From NCBI RefSeq assembly GCF_903772925.1, contig NZ_LR812090.1, forward strand, positions 3,618,599-3,682,598: a DNA stretch of 64,000 nucleotides, written 5' to 3'. Each line of letters begins with the position of its first letter. The first letter of the stretch is position 1. The notes beneath the pieces are model-generated. The model did no database searches. It was given only the letters and a program-made list of their open reading frames with translations, and was not told where the DNA came from. The translations under genes and the position numbers were made by a program. The stretch comes from Alteromonas macleodii (GTDB lineage Bacteria > Pseudomonadota > Gammaproteobacteria > Enterobacterales > Alteromonadaceae). This document shows, one piece after another, positions 7,285 through 16,830 of the stretch.

Positions 7285-8481
7285 ATGGCAAAAGATAAAT
7301 CAGGATATATCATCGCGGCCGCCTTCATTGGCCCTGGAACAGTAACTACAGCAAGCTTGGCGGGTGCAAACTTTGGTTTTCATTTAGTATGGGCGCTACT
7401 TTTTTCCATATTTGCAACCATAGTATTGCAAGACATGGCAGCACGTCTTGGTGTAGCAAGTGGCCAAGGCTTGGCAAGCGCAATGAAAAACATGGCGTAT
7501 AAGCCATGGCTTAAAAACGCCTTCATTGTACTCATTGTCAGCGCTATTGGCATTGGTAACGCAGCCTATGAGTCGGGCAACCTAACCGGGGCAGCAATCG
7601 GTCTAGACGCGTTTATCAATATAGGCATTGGTCCGTGGGCCAGCATATTAGGCACTATCGCAATTGTGTTGCTATGGTCAGGTAGCTACAAGTGGATAGA
7701 AACAGTATTGGTGTATCTTGTATTTATCATGGCGGGGGTATTTTTAGTGACGCTGCTAGTAGCCAAACCTGATATTACCGCAATGTTTAGCCAATTAATG
7801 TCACCCAGATTAGATGCCGATGCCATTACCACCGTGCTAGCCCTTATTGGCACAACCATAGTGCCATACAACCTATTCCTCCACGCCAGCCTTGTTGCGA
7901 AGTCATCAAAAGGACAGGATAAACAAGAAGCAGTTGTGGCGTGCCGAAACCAGTCAGCTAAAGCTATTAGCATGGGTGGGCTTATTACGCTTATTGTAAT
8001 GGCAACCGCAATGATGGCGTTCTTCAATCAGGCTGCGACTATGGACGCTTCAAACATGGGCGAGCAGCTAAAACCGGTTTTAGGTGACAAAGCGCAGTGG
8101 TTCTTTGCATTAGGGTTGTTCGCAGCCGGTTTGACCAGTGCCATTACCGCCCCCCTAGCCGCTGCTTATGCTGTAACCGGCGCGCTTGGACTATCTGATA
8201 ATATGCAAAGTAAAAGCTTTAAAGCTGTTTGGTTCATTATCATTGTTGTAGGTGTAAGTGTTGCAGCACTTGGCTTTAAGCCCCTACCTGCTATTTTATT
8301 TGCGCAGGCAACTAATGCCCTACTGCTACCTATTATAGCGATATTTTTGCTGGTCGTTATGAACAAAAGCACAGCGCTGGGTGAGTTTAGAAATACGTGG
8401 AAAAGTAATCTGGCAGGCTTTGTGGTAGTAGGCACAGTGATTGGTTTGGGCTTATACAAACTTATCGGTGTGTTTAGCTAG
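7285..8481 (+). CDS. Nramp-family transporter lacking the canonical metal-binding residues
   Basis: 398 residues and about eleven transmembrane helices with the Nramp (SLC11) fold. TM1 begins FIGPGTVTTASLAGANFGF and TM6 contains GTTIVPYNLFLHASLV. Against the classical DPGN and A-x-x-MPHN motifs, the metal-ligating Asp and Asn are Gly16 and Thr19, the TM6 Met is Val193, and the following His is Tyr195. The protein therefore belongs to a divergent Nramp-related clade, and manganese or iron transport should not be assumed. It is preceded by a structured leader (7180-7252) and followed by an intrinsic terminator at 8585-8610. Confidence 0.85.
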   Translation: MAKDKSGYIIAAAFIGPGTVTTASLAGANFGFHLVWALLFSIFATIVLQDMAARLGVASGQGLASAMKNMAYKPWLKNAFIVLIVSAIGIGNAAYESGNLTGAAIGLDAFINIGIGPWASILGTIAIVLLWSGSYKWIETVLVYLVFIMAGVFLVTLLVAKPDITAMFSQLMSPRLDADAITTVLALIGTTIVPYNLFLHASLVAKSSKGQDKQEAVVACRNQSAKAISMGGLITLIVMATAMMAFFNQAATMDASNMGEQLKPVLGDKAQWFFALGLFAAGLTSAITAPLAAAYAVTGALGLSDNMQSKSFKAVWFIIIVVGVSVAALGFKPLPAILFAQATNALLLPIIAIFLLVVMNKSTALGEFRNTWKSNLAGFVVVGTVIGLGLYKLIGVFS

Positions 8482-8584
8482 TGTTAAAAATGATGGCAGA
8501 GTAATTTGCTCCCTTTGTATGCCGTTGTGATGCGCACTCGCAGATAGCAGAAAAATTACGTAACTAACAAACTATATGAAAAGA

Positions 8585-8610
8585 GCCAAAGTAATACTTT
8601 GGCCCTTTTT
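8585..8610 (+). terminator. Intrinsic terminator of the Nramp-like gene
   Basis: Stem GCCAAAGT (8585-8592) and ACTTTGGC (8596-8603) with a 3-nt loop, followed by CC and five T. It lies about 100 bp after the stop. Confidence 0.8.
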
Positions 8611-8644
8611 GATAGAGAGCGTAGTTAAAAAAAGTACTCTGACC

Positions 8645-9978
8645 CTGAGGGATCCCCACGAATTTAATTTCATGTTCCTTCAGCCCAGGCTACGTCAACT
8701 ATAGAGCTGTACCACTTGAGTGCAGCTTTCCACTGTCGCATTGTAAATCGTATTCGACAAGCGACAGCCCTGAGTCCAAGGTAATGGAATGACAGCACGC
8801 TTCTGGTTTCGGTATTGGCTTGGAAGCGCCGATGCCTATTCGATGAGACGAGCACCATACCCAGTAATATAGCCACGAGTGACGCTAACGTTGTCAGCAA
8901 TATCAGTATTATTAGACGTTGCTTTTTCACGCTTTTATTCTGTTCATAGCCAAGCCCGAACTTCGTGCTTTTCATGTCTCTAAAGCCTTCTTCAATTTGC
9001 ATTCGTTGCCTGTAAATGGCTACTACTTGCTTCGATAAGCTTCGATGAGGTGCCAGTGATGTCGCTAATAGCCATGGATCTTTTGCACCTTGTGCATGCA
9101 CTTTTGAGCGTTTTGAGGCTTTGCGTGTACCATCTGGATTTGAAGCATGACGTCCTTTAGATTTCTGTTTAAACAGAACTAGCGTGCAGGTAAAGGGGTT
9201 GCTCCTTACTATTTGGCTGTTATCAAAACGCTTCGGTCGACAGGTTGCTTTTGCGTAAAGATTACGAATACACTGCCACGTATTTCCTCTATCAAGCGAG
9301 TAAAGATGTGGCTTGCGGATACGCCCAACAATGTCCCATCCTAGGGCCCTAACTTCTCTGAACCAAGGCGATTTGTACCCTGCGTCGGTGACGATAATGG
9401 GTCGGCAATATGAAGGTAATATGGCTTGTAATGTCTTTAAGAATGCCTTGTGCGTGGCGGGTTTCTCTTTGGTCTTGTTGCAGTGTACTTCTTGGTAAAG
9501 TGTGATGGGCCTTCCTTTCAGAGATATTGCTGCACGTAAAAGAAAATGCGCTTTGCGGTCGTCTAAATCTGACCAGTCGATTGAGATAACAGGGCGTGTT
9601 GTGTTGCCGCAAAATAGTTGGCATATAGATGCATAGATGAGCGGTGTTTCACTTAGTAAATGCGGATTTGAGAGCAAGCGGTCTGCACGTTTAATTCTAT
9701 GTTTTTCAAAGGCTTTAGTGTTTATCCCTCGACCTATGCTGGTTACGGTTGCAGCGCTTCCATTAAGCAGACTTTTGACGCACGCCGTGACCGCATTTAG
9801 ACGAGTTTTATGCATATTGTAGCTGACAAGCGTAACGACTTTGTTCACAATAGATAGGGCATTCATGGTTGTTTGGTCTCGGTGAAGTTTGGCGATTGAT
9901 CTGATCACCAAACGTCATGAATGTTCCTGTCTTTTTTATCTTACTGATATCGTTACATTATTTGTGGGGATACCTCAG
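8645..9978 (-). mobile_element. Complete IS4-family insertion sequence, IS10 group, 1334 bp
   Basis: Terminal inverted repeats CTGAGGGATCCCCACGAAT (left, from 8645) and CTGAGGTATCCCCACAAAT (right, read on the minus strand from 9978) agree at 17 of 19 positions and resemble the IS10 end CTGAGAGATCCCC. A perfect 9-bp direct repeat ACTCTGACC flanks the element at 8636-8644 and 9979-9987, the duplication length expected for this group. One intact transposase gene fills it. The insertion lies between the Nramp terminator and the 3' end of the aminotransferase gene, so it breaks no gene. Confidence 0.97.
8670..9866 (-). CDS. IS10-group (IS4 family) transposase
   Basis: DDE transposase for cut-and-paste movement of the surrounding element. 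The start at 9866 gives 398 residues, close to the 402 of Tn10/IS10 transposase, and aligns from the N-terminus; an upstream in-frame start at 9911 would add 15 residues. Catalytic signatures are visible: first Asp in SIDWSD, second Asp in IVTDAGYKSPW, and the YREK box YRQRMQIEEGFRDMKS carrying the Glu. It appears full length and probably active. One cotranscribed product only. Confidence 0.95.
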   Translation of the reverse strand: MNALSIVNKVVTLVSYNMHKTRLNAVTACVKSLLNGSAATVTSIGRGINTKAFEKHRIKRADRLLSNPHLLSETPLIYASICQLFCGNTTRPVISIDWSDLDDRKAHFLLRAAISLKGRPITLYQEVHCNKTKEKPATHKAFLKTLQAILPSYCRPIIVTDAGYKSPWFREVRALGWDIVGRIRKPHLYSLDRGNTWQCIRNLYAKATCRPKRFDNSQIVRSNPFTCTLVLFKQKSKGRHASNPDGTRKASKRSKVHAQGAKDPWLLATSLAPHRSLSKQVVAIYRQRMQIEEGFRDMKSTKFGLGYEQNKSVKKQRLIILILLTTLASLVAILLGMVLVSSNRHRRFQANTETRSVLSFHYLGLRAVACRIRFTMRQWKAALKWYSSIVDVAWAEGT

Positions 9979-9997
9979 ACTCTGACCCCACAGTTTT

Positions 9998-11173
9998 TTA
10001 GCTGGCGAGGCGTTGAAGTATGTCTTGAAGCATAGATTTGCTGCAGCCAAAGTTGATTCTGAAATGATCTGCTTTGTGGAAATCAATACCCGGAGATGGA
10101 CCAACGCCCTTCTCTTCCGCCCACTGTTGAACGTTTTCTACGCCTAGTCCACTGGCATCTACCCATGCTAGAAACGTTGCATCGGCTTTTAGCATTTTAA
10201 GCCCGTCAATACTGTTGATGGTGTTAAACACCATGTCTCTGTTTTCACGTAAGTAGCTAAGCTGCTGCTGATGCCAATCGTCACACTGAGTGAATGCAGC
10301 TTCTGTTGCCGCTAAGCCTAGTACGGTTACCCACGGCACTATGCCTGCTGCGGCATTAGTAAACGCCTGACGTAGTTGGCGATTAGGAATAATGGCAAAA
10401 GACGTACCTAAACCCGCAATATTAAATGTTTTGCTGGCAGCCATAAGCGTTACGCTATTTTCAGCAAGATTAGCCTCGCGACCTGCTGGGATATGCTGCT
10501 TCCCGTCTTCTAAAATAAGGTCACAGTGTATTTCATCAGAGCAAAGCTTAACATTGTTCGCATTACAAATTTCAGCAATACGGTCCAGCTCCGCTTTAGA
10601 AAGTACCGAACCTACAGGGTTCATTGGGTTACAAAGAATAAACAGCTTGCACTTAGGATCCGCAGCTTCTTTTTCTAACGCGTCAAAGTCCAGTGTATAG
10701 CGCGCTCCATCGACTTCACTGATACTATCTAAACGTTCACCGTTCGCGCTTTCAACAACAGTACCTATATCTACTCGCTCTAGGCCGTTAAGCTTTGGTG
10801 CTGCCAGCAGTGGCGGATAATTTGGCGATTGAATAAGCACTTTATCGCCGGGTTCACAATACGCTTTGCATGCTACGTTGAACGCAGGTACAACGCCTGG
10901 TGTCCACACTAACCACTCGGGCTGGATTTCCCAATTGTGCTTATCTTTAAGCCATCTCACTACAGCCTGAATAGCACCGTTATGATGGGCAGGCAGTATG
11001 TAACCCATGTTGCCATGCTCAACTTGACCAGAGATGGCATCTAAAATTGGCTGAGCACAACGAAACTCGGTATCAGCCACCCAAGCTGGAATGATGTCTT
11101 TTCCTTTGTACTTTTGCCATTTGAACGAAAACGTATCTTTTCTAGAAGGGGTATTATCGAATAAGGCGCTCAC
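9998..11173 (-). CDS. patB: MalY/PatB-type PLP-dependent C-S lyase / aminotransferase
   Basis: 391-residue fold-type I PLP enzyme of the MalY/PatB group, which cleaves cystathionine and other S-substituted cysteines to a thiol, pyruvate and ammonia. Signatures seen: CNPMNPVGSVLS (PLP-phosphate region), SDEIHCDLIL (the Asp that contacts the pyridine ring), and the Schiff-base lysine in AASKTFNIAGLG. The C-terminal FRINFGCS holds the carboxylate-binding Arg. The stop lies 20 bp from the right end of the insertion sequence, so any native terminator would have been displaced. It is a single gene; the exact substrate is uncertain. Confidence 0.88.
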   Translation of the reverse strand: MSALFDNTPSRKDTFSFKWQKYKGKDIIPAWVADTEFRCAQPILDAISGQVEHGNMGYILPAHHNGAIQAVVRWLKDKHNWEIQPEWLVWTPGVVPAFNVACKAYCEPGDKVLIQSPNYPPLLAAPKLNGLERVDIGTVVESANGERLDSISEVDGARYTLDFDALEKEAADPKCKLFILCNPMNPVGSVLSKAELDRIAEICNANNVKLCSDEIHCDLILEDGKQHIPAGREANLAENSVTLMAASKTFNIAGLGTSFAIIPNRQLRQAFTNAAAGIVPWVTVLGLAATEAAFTQCDDWHQQQLSYLRENRDMVFNTINSIDGLKMLKADATFLAWVDASGLGVENVQQWAEEKGVGPSPGIDFHKADHFRINFGCSKSMLQDILQRLAS

Positions 11174-11437
11174 ATTACATCCTGTTGCTCAAAAACTTAT
11201 AGCATCAGTGTAGAATTTTAGCGCCTCATAAACTAGGGGCTTAAGATGAATTAACTCAGATTTGCTATATCGAAATGTACTTTTATAGAGGTAAAGTTAA
11301 GGCGTTAAACAAGCTGTGGCAAGATGGACTTTTCCATTTTATACCTTGTTGCGGTGAAAGCCTGCTTACTTTCGTTATCAGGTGTCCGTTACCAAGTGGC
11401 GTCAATAAAACCGTAACATGTAAGACAAGCTTTAAGG

Positions 11438-11815
11438 CTAACTTGCTTGTGTGACTGCTTCTTTCGACTTTTGAACCAGCTCTTCCATATTCAGAGGTTT
11501 AGCTAAAAAGCCTGATACTTGTAGCTTACGTGCTTCAATAACGAGCTCTTTGTTAGGGTCGGCAGTAATAAGCAAAAAAGGGACGTTTAAACCAGATGAC
11601 TGACAAGTTTTTAAAAGGCTAAGCCCGTCATAATCCGGCATTACTTGGTCACTTATGATCAAGCTTATGGTGTCGGAAGTTTGTTGTAGCAAGAAGTCTC
11701 TCGCAAATTTACTACGCGTAAATGGAAAAACAGTGGCGTCTAACTGCGTCTCTAACGCATCAGTAATAAGGTCTAGCGTAATAGGATCATCTTCAACAAC
11801 GGCTACAGAAAACAC
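11438..11815 (-). CDS. Stand-alone response-regulator receiver protein
   Basis: 125 residues comprising only a receiver (REC) domain. The acidic pocket EDD is at the N-terminus (VVEDDP), the phosphoacceptor Asp is in IISDQVMPDYDG, the switch Thr is in LLITAD, and the conserved Lys is in GFLAKPL. No output domain follows, so it would act by protein interaction, as CheY or Spo0F do. No kinase gene is adjacent; the partner is unknown. Confidence 0.9.
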   Translation of the reverse strand: MFSVAVVEDDPITLDLITDALETQLDATVFPFTRSKFARDFLLQQTSDTISLIISDQVMPDYDGLSLLKTCQSSGLNVPFLLITADPNKELVIEARKLQVSGFLAKPLNMEELVQKSKEAVTQAS

Positions 11816-12132
11816 TACCCTTCCCCTTTAGTTAGGTCATTAGTCGTTTATATTACAGCGACTTAGCTTACGTGTTAATGCGTAAACTTTTTCTTTCTTA
11901 AGCATAGAAGTTATAAGTATGTTTGACCACTAACCTTTGGTCGATATTTAAGCTTTTGGGTGTTTAACCATTACAGTTAAATAACTAAGTTGGAGAGTTC
12001 GAAAGGAAAACTTTAAACCTACAAAAAATAGGGAAGGCTGGCGGCAACTATTAGGTTAACAAAGTTCAATCACTAAATAAAAAATGCCAGCAAAAGCTGG
12101 CATTTTTAAAATCGATGTAGTCTTAAAGGATA
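11816..12132. other. Intergenic region between typA and the receiver gene
   Basis: 317 bp between two minus-strand genes. It contains the typA terminator at 12081-12107 and, nearer 11816, presumably the promoter of the receiver gene. I see no further gene or repeat. Confidence 0.6.
12081..12107 (-). terminator. Intrinsic terminator of typA
   Basis: Stem AAATGCCAGC with GCTGGCATTT around an AAAA loop. On the minus strand it is followed by a run of T, 26 bp after the typA stop. The flanking A and T runs make it potentially bidirectional. Confidence 0.88.
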
Positions 12133-13965
12133 TTAAGACTTAGGTGCGCGTGATGCACGCTTACGTTCGTTTTCTGTAAGAAGCTTCTTACGAATACGGA
12201 TAGACTCAGGTGTTACTTCTACTAGTTCGTCGTCATCGATGAACTCAAGCGCTTGCTCAAGTGACATCTTGATTGGTGGAACTAGGGTTTGCGCTTCGTC
12301 AGTACCAGAGGCACGAACGTTTGTAAGCTGCTTACCTTTAAGTGCGTTTACAGTTAGGTCATTGTCACGGCTGTGAATACCAATAACCATACCTTCGTAA
12401 ACTTCAACACCGTGACCGATAAATAGGCGACCACGCTCTTGCAGGTTAAACAGGGCGTTAGTCAATGCTTTACCGTTTGCGTTTGCGATAAGTACACCGT
12501 TTTTACGCTTACCGATAATACCGCCCTTGTACGGACCGTAGTGATCGAACGTGTGGTAAAGCAAACCAGAACCAGATGTCATTGTCATAAAGTCTGTTTG
12601 GAAACCAATTAGGCCACGGCTTGGAATAATGAAGTCGATACGTACGCGACCTTTGCCGTCTGGAGACATATCGGTCATTTCGGCTTTACGAAGACCAAGC
12701 TGTTCCATGATTGAGCCTTGGTGCTCTTCTTCACAGTCAATCGTTAGTGTTTCGTAAGGTTCTTGTGTTTCGCCATCAACTTCTTTAAGAATTACCTCTG
12801 GACGAGATACAGCAAGCTCGTACCCTTCACGACGCATGTTTTCAATAAGAATACCTAGGTGAAGTTCACCACGACCTGATACGCGGAACTTATCAGGGTC
12901 TTGAGTTTCTTCAACGCGAAGCGCAACGTTGTGCACTAGTTCGTCGTTAAGACGCTCTAGGATGTTACGTGACGTTACATATTTACCTTCTTTACCCGCA
13001 AACGGAGACGTGTTTACTTGGAAAGTCATAGTAACAGTAGGCTCATCAACCGTAAGTGGAGGAAGCGCTTCAACTGTATTTTGGTCACAAATGGTGTCAG
13101 AGATCTTAAGTTCGCCAAGACCTGTGATAGCAATGATGTCGCCGGCATGTGCAGATTCAACTTCGTGACGTGCAAGTCCAAGATAGCCGTAAACCAGACC
13201 AACTTTACCGTTACGCTTTTCGCCATCAGCAGTAACAACTGTCACTTGTTGGTTTGGCTTAACTGAACCGCGCTTAACACGACCTACACCAATTACGCCC
13301 ACGTATGAGTTGTAATCAAGCTGAGAAATCTGCATTTGGAAAGGACCGTCTACGTCTGCATCAGGTGCAGAAACTTGCTCAACGATAGTTTCAAATAGTG
13401 CATTCATGTCTTCTTGAGGCTCGTCTGCATCGTGTGATGCCCAGCCATTTAGTGCAGAAGCGTAAACAACTTGGAAATCAAGCTGCTCGTCAGTTGCGCC
13501 TAGGTTATCGAAAAGGTCGAATACTTGATCCATTACCCAATCAGGGCGTGCGCCAGGCTTGTCGATTTTATTGATAACAACAATTGGCTTAAGGCCTTGG
13601 GCAAATGCTTTTTGCGTTACGAAACGCGTTTGTGGCATTGGACCTTCCTGTGCATCTACAAGTAGAAGTACAGAGTCGGCCATTGACATTACACGTTCTA
13701 CTTCACCACCGAAGTCAGCGTGTCCTGGAGTATCTACGATGTTGATACGGTAGTCATTCCAGTTAATCGCTGTGTTTTTAGCTAGGATGGTAATGCCACG
13801 TTCTTTCTCGATGTCGTTCGAGTCCATTACGCGCTCTTCTTGCTCGCCTCGAGATTCAAGGGTGCCAGACTGCTGTAACAGTTTGTCTACCAGGGTGGTT
13901 TTACCGTGGTCAACGTGGGCGATGATTGCGATGTTACGCAATTTACTAATATCAGTGGTATTCAT
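12133..13965 (-). CDS. typA: Ribosome-associated translational GTPase TypA/BipA
   Basis: 610-residue EF-G-like GTPase that binds the ribosome and supports 50S assembly and growth under cold or stress. Motifs: P-loop [10 protein letters not shown], switch region [10 protein letters not shown]3 [16 protein letters not shown]4 [12 protein letters not shown]. Domain II, the EF-G-like domains and the BipA-specific C-terminal domain (about residues 480-600, [18 protein letters not shown]) follow. The length matches the family. The gene is divergent from glnA, the arrangement also found in enterobacteria (glnA-bipA), and has its own terminator at 12081-12107. Confidence 0.97.
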   Translation of the reverse strand: MNTTDISKLRNIAIIAHVDHGKTTLVDKLLQQSGTLESRGEQEERVMDSNDIEKERGITILAKNTAINWNDYRINIVDTPGHADFGGEVERVMSMADSVLLLVDAQEGPMPQTRFVTQKAFAQGLKPIVVINKIDKPGARPDWVMDQVFDLFDNLGATDEQLDFQVVYASALNGWASHDADEPQEDMNALFETIVEQVSAPDADVDGPFQMQISQLDYNSYVGVIGVGRVKRGSVKPNQQVTVVTADGEKRNGKVGLVYGYLGLARHEVESAHAGDIIAITGLGELKISDTICDQNTVEALPPLTVDEPTVTMTFQVNTSPFAGKEGKYVTSRNILERLNDELVHNVALRVEETQDPDKFRVSGRGELHLGILIENMRREGYELAVSRPEVILKEVDGETQEPYETLTIDCEEEHQGSIMEQLGLRKAEMTDMSPDGKGRVRIDFIIPSRGLIGFQTDFMTMTSGSGLLYHTFDHYGPYKGGIIGKRKNGVLIANANGKALTNALFNLQERGRLFIGHGVEVYEGMVIGIHSRDNDLTVNALKGKQLTNVRASGTDEAQTLVPPIKMSLEQALEFIDDDELVEVTPESIRIRKKLLTENERKRASRAPKS

Positions 13966-14240
13966 GCTTATATAGAGCCTGTGTAAATCGATGCCAACTT
14001 AATTCGGGAATCGAATTAGTCTGCATTAGATTTGTTGCAAAAAAATGCAGATAGAGAAATTTGCGCGGATTGTACAGAAAAACCACGACGTTTGCGCACC
14101 TTTTTTTGATAAGAAGTCACTTTTATTAGAATTACCTCTTCAGTTTAAAAAATAACCATCCCATTTGCACCGAATTGAACATATACAGTGGTGGTGTGAT
14201 ACAAAGTGATCTAGGCTAGATGACATAAAAGTAACAATTA

Positions 14241-14257
14241 AGCACCACTATGGAGCA
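14241..14257. promoter_or_regulatory. NtrC binding site 1 (upstream of glnA)
   Basis: AGCACCACTATGGAGCA matches the NtrC consensus TGCACC-N5-GGTGCA at both half-sites with two mismatches. It is four bases from a second, better site. Confidence 0.75.
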
Positions 14258-14261
14258 TTAA

Positions 14262-14278
14262 CGCACCTTACTGGTGCA
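14262..14278. promoter_or_regulatory. NtrC binding site 2 (upstream of glnA)
   Basis: CGCACCTTACTGGTGCA has both half-sites GCACC and GGTGC of the NtrC dyad intact (one mismatch at the first base). It lies about 65 bp upstream of the sigma-54 box, an enhancer-like position. Confidence 0.87.
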
Positions 14279-14340
14279 TTGCTATTCAAATGGAAGTGAT
14301 AGATGCCTGTCCATGCCGCAAAATTCGGCTTGCTTGTAAA

Positions 14341-14356
14341 TGGCATGATAATCGCT
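14341..14356 (+). promoter_or_regulatory. Sigma-54 promoter of glnA
   Basis: TGGCATGATAATCGCT has the obligatory GG (14342-14343) and GC (14354-14355) twelve bases apart, as in TGGCACG-N4-TTGC. Transcription would begin near 14367, leaving a leader of about 57 nt. The NtrC sites upstream and ntrBC downstream support it. Confidence 0.82.
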
Positions 14357-14423
14357 TTCACTTTTGCCACTGTTGGAGTGAAGCTGATCATTCCGCATTT
14401 TTACATTAAACCTGGAGGACACG

Positions 14424-15833
14424 ATGTCAGTAGATAAGGCATTAGAACTGATTAAAGAAAGTGAAGCGAAGTTTGTAGATTTACGTTTTACCGACACTAA
14501 AGGTAAAGAACAACACGTATCAATTCCTGCAAGTGGTGTTGATGAAGAATTCTTCGAAGAAGGTAAAATGTTCGACGGTTCTTCAATTGCTGGTTGGAAA
14601 GGCATCAACGAATCAGATATGGTTCTTCTTCCAGACGCAGACAGCTGCGTAGTAGACCCTTTCGCAGAAGAAACACAAGTAAACATCCGTTGTGACATTG
14701 TTGAGCCTTCAACAATGGAAGGTTACGAGCGTGACCCACGTTCTGTTGCACGTCGCGCAGAAGAGTACTTGAAATCTACAGGTATCGGCGACACATGCTT
14801 CTTCGGCCCAGAGCCAGAGTTCTTCCTTTTCGACGACGTGCGTTTCCATACAGATATGGCAGGTTCGTTCTACAAGATTGACTCTTCAGAAGCAAAGTGG
14901 AACTCAGGTGAAGAATTCGAAGGCGGCAACATGGCTCACCGCCCTGGCGTTAAAGGCGGCTACTTCCCAGTACCTCCGGTAGATTCTGCTCACGACATTC
15001 GTGCTGCTATGTGTATGGTTATGGAAGAAATGGGCCTTGTTATTGAAGCTCACCACCACGAAGTAGCGACAGCGGGTCAAAACGAAATCGCTTGTGAATT
15101 CAACACGCTAGTTAAGAAAGCGGATGAAATTCAAGTGTATAAGTATGTTGTACATAATGTTGCACATGCATACGGCCAAACTGCTACCTTTATGCCTAAG
15201 CCTCTTGTTGGCGATAACGGTTCTGGTATGCACTGTCACCAGTCTATCTCTAAAGACGGCGTTAACATCTTCGCAGGTGACAAATACGCAGGTCTTTCTG
15301 AAGAAGCACTTTACTACATCGGTGGTATCATCAAGCACGCGCGTGCAATTAACGCCTTCGCTAACGCTTCTACTAACTCTTACAAGCGTCTAGTTCCTGG
15401 ATTCGAAGCGCCGGTAATGCTTGCATACTCTGCGCGTAACCGTTCTGCATCAATTCGTATTCCTCACGTAACAAGCGATAAAGCGCGTCGTATTGAAGTA
15501 CGTTTCCCTGACCCAACAGCTAACCCTTACCTAGCGTTCTCTGCAATGCTAATGGCTGGCCTTGACGGTATCAAAAACAAGATCCATCCTGGCGATGCTA
15601 TGGATAAAGACTTATACGACCTACCTGCAGAAGAAGCTGCTGAAATCCCAACTGTTGCAAGCTCGCTTGAAATGGCACTTGAAGCGCTTGATAACGACCG
15701 AGACTTCCTTAAAGCAGGTGGCGTTATGACTGACGACATGATTGATGCATACATCGACCTTAAGTCTGAAGAAGTTACTAAGCTTAACATGACAACTCAC
15801 CCAGTTGAGTTTGACATGTACTACAGCGTGTAA
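14424..15833 (+). CDS. glnA: Glutamine synthetase type I
   Basis: Dodecameric cytoplasmic enzyme making glutamine from glutamate, ammonia and ATP. 469 residues, as in E. coli GlnA. Signatures: [17 protein letters not shown] near residue 50, the ATP-binding [16 protein letters not shown] near residue 255, and the adenylylation tyrosine in [11 protein letters not shown] (about residue 398), so activity is probably adjusted by GlnE. A strong Shine-Dalgarno TGGAGGA precedes the ATG. Nitrogen control by NtrC and sigma-54 is indicated by the upstream sites. An intrinsic terminator follows at 15861-15884. Confidence 0.99.
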   Translation: MSVDKALELIKESEAKFVDLRFTDTKGKEQHVSIPASGVDEEFFEEGKMFDGSSIAGWKGINESDMVLLPDADSCVVDPFAEETQVNIRCDIVEPSTMEGYERDPRSVARRAEEYLKSTGIGDTCFFGPEPEFFLFDDVRFHTDMAGSFYKIDSSEAKWNSGEEFEGGNMAHRPGVKGGYFPVPPVDSAHDIRAAMCMVMEEMGLVIEAHHHEVATAGQNEIACEFNTLVKKADEIQVYKYVVHNVAHAYGQTATFMPKPLVGDNGSGMHCHQSISKDGVNIFAGDKYAGLSEEALYYIGGIIKHARAINAFANASTNSYKRLVPGFEAPVMLAYSARNRSASIRIPHVTSDKARRIEVRFPDPTANPYLAFSAMLMAGLDGIKNKIHPGDAMDKDLYDLPAEEAAEIPTVASSLEMALEALDNDRDFLKAGGVMTDDMIDAYIDLKSEEVTKLNMTTHPVEFDMYYSV

Positions 15834-15860
15834 TAACACACTGTATAGCGATATATACTA

Positions 15861-15884
15861 AAGCCCGCTTCGCGGGCTTTTTTT
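15861..15884 (+). terminator. Intrinsic terminator of glnA
   Basis: Stem AAGCCCGC and GCGGGCTT with a TTC loop followed by a run of T, about 28 bp after the glnA stop. Confidence 0.93.
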
Positions 15885-16068
15885 ATGTTTGCAATTTAAC
15901 TACTATGTCTTTGTGTCTGCGCTAAAAGTGGCTTATAAGTTTGCTTACCTTGGGCAGTAAACTAAGGGCCGCCTTATTTGAGTACCGCTTAAAAGTTGTA
16001 GCTACAGGCCTCCCGTGACAAAAGTATTATGCTGACATTTTTCAAATATAATGATTAGGTAACAAACC

Positions 16069-16701
16069 GTGCAAAACATGATGCGATACATCTGCTTAAC
16101 TTCACTGCTTATAATTAGCAGCAATGGGGTTTTACCCCTGCAAGCCGCTATGCTTAGCCTAGAGCAAGATAATTCGCAGCAAGAAACACAAGCAAATGAG
16201 ACAGAGCGCGACGCCGAGGCAACTACTACCCTTTCTTCTTCAACTACAACAATCTATAAGGTGGTAGGAGAAGATGGCTCTATTACTTTCACCGATAAGC
16301 CGCAAAAAAATGCTGAACCACTGGCATTCGATGATAAAACGCAAAATGTAGTCACAGCAGCCAAAGTACCTCCCCCACCACCGCTCAAGCCTGGTGCGCC
16401 CAAACCAAATTATCGCGTAGTCATCAAGTCCCCTGCACCAGAAGCAACAATCCGAAATAATCTAGGTGAGCTAACTATTTCTGCGGCGCAAACTGGTGCA
16501 CCCAAAGCGCCTACCTATCGCTTAATATTCGATAACGCCCCATTTGCTAGCAATAGTTCGGGCGTATTTAAACTCTCAGGTATCCATCGTGGGGCACATA
16601 CTTTTAAAGTTGAGTTAACTAACAATACGGGCAAGACTCTTGCATCGTCTCCAGAACAAACCCTTTACCTACATCAGGCATCGGCGTTAATTAATAACTA
16701 A
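16069..16701 (+). CDS. Secreted DUF4124-domain protein
   Basis: 210 residues. The GTG at 16069 is preceded by TAGGT and is taken as the start; ATGs at 16078 and 16081 are alternatives giving nearly the same signal peptide (ending around QAAM). A DUF4124-type beta segment, IYKVVGEDGSITFTDKPQ, lies at about residues 63-80. It is followed by a proline-rich linker (PPPPPLKPGAP) and a C-terminal beta domain. Probably periplasmic; the function of the family is unknown. It lies between glnA and ntrB, a position kept in related marine gammaproteobacteria. Confidence 0.75.
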   Translation: MQNMMRYICLTSLLIISSNGVLPLQAAMLSLEQDNSQQETQANETERDAEATTTLSSSTTTIYKVVGEDGSITFTDKPQKNAEPLAFDDKTQNVVTAAKVPPPPPLKPGAPKPNYRVVIKSPAPEATIRNNLGELTISAAQTGAPKAPTYRLIFDNAPFASNSSGVFKLSGIHRGAHTFKVELTNNTGKTLASSPEQTLYLHQASALINN

Positions 16702-16830
16702 TAGCGTGCAACCATTGTTCTGTAGCGCACCACCGAGGTTCAGTAAGCTATGTTTGCTTAGCCTCTTATTCGCGTATCGCATCATTGCAAGCTACAATGC
16801 ACAATTATGGTGCAAAGGAGACGAGCTCGG

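Larger units (their letters stand above)
13966..14423. promoter_or_regulatory. Divergent typA-glnA control region
   Basis: 458 bp between the divergent genes. The right half holds two NtrC-type sites and a sigma-54 promoter for glnA, listed separately. A weaker half-site-like TGCACCGAATTG occurs at 14166-14177. The left half, AT-rich, must contain the typA promoter, but I cannot define it. Confidence 0.75.

Noticed and set aside
14282..14698. Minus-strand open frame across the glnA start
   Set aside because: It overlaps the sigma-54 promoter and the glnA coding sequence and shows no family features; it is a shadow of glnA.
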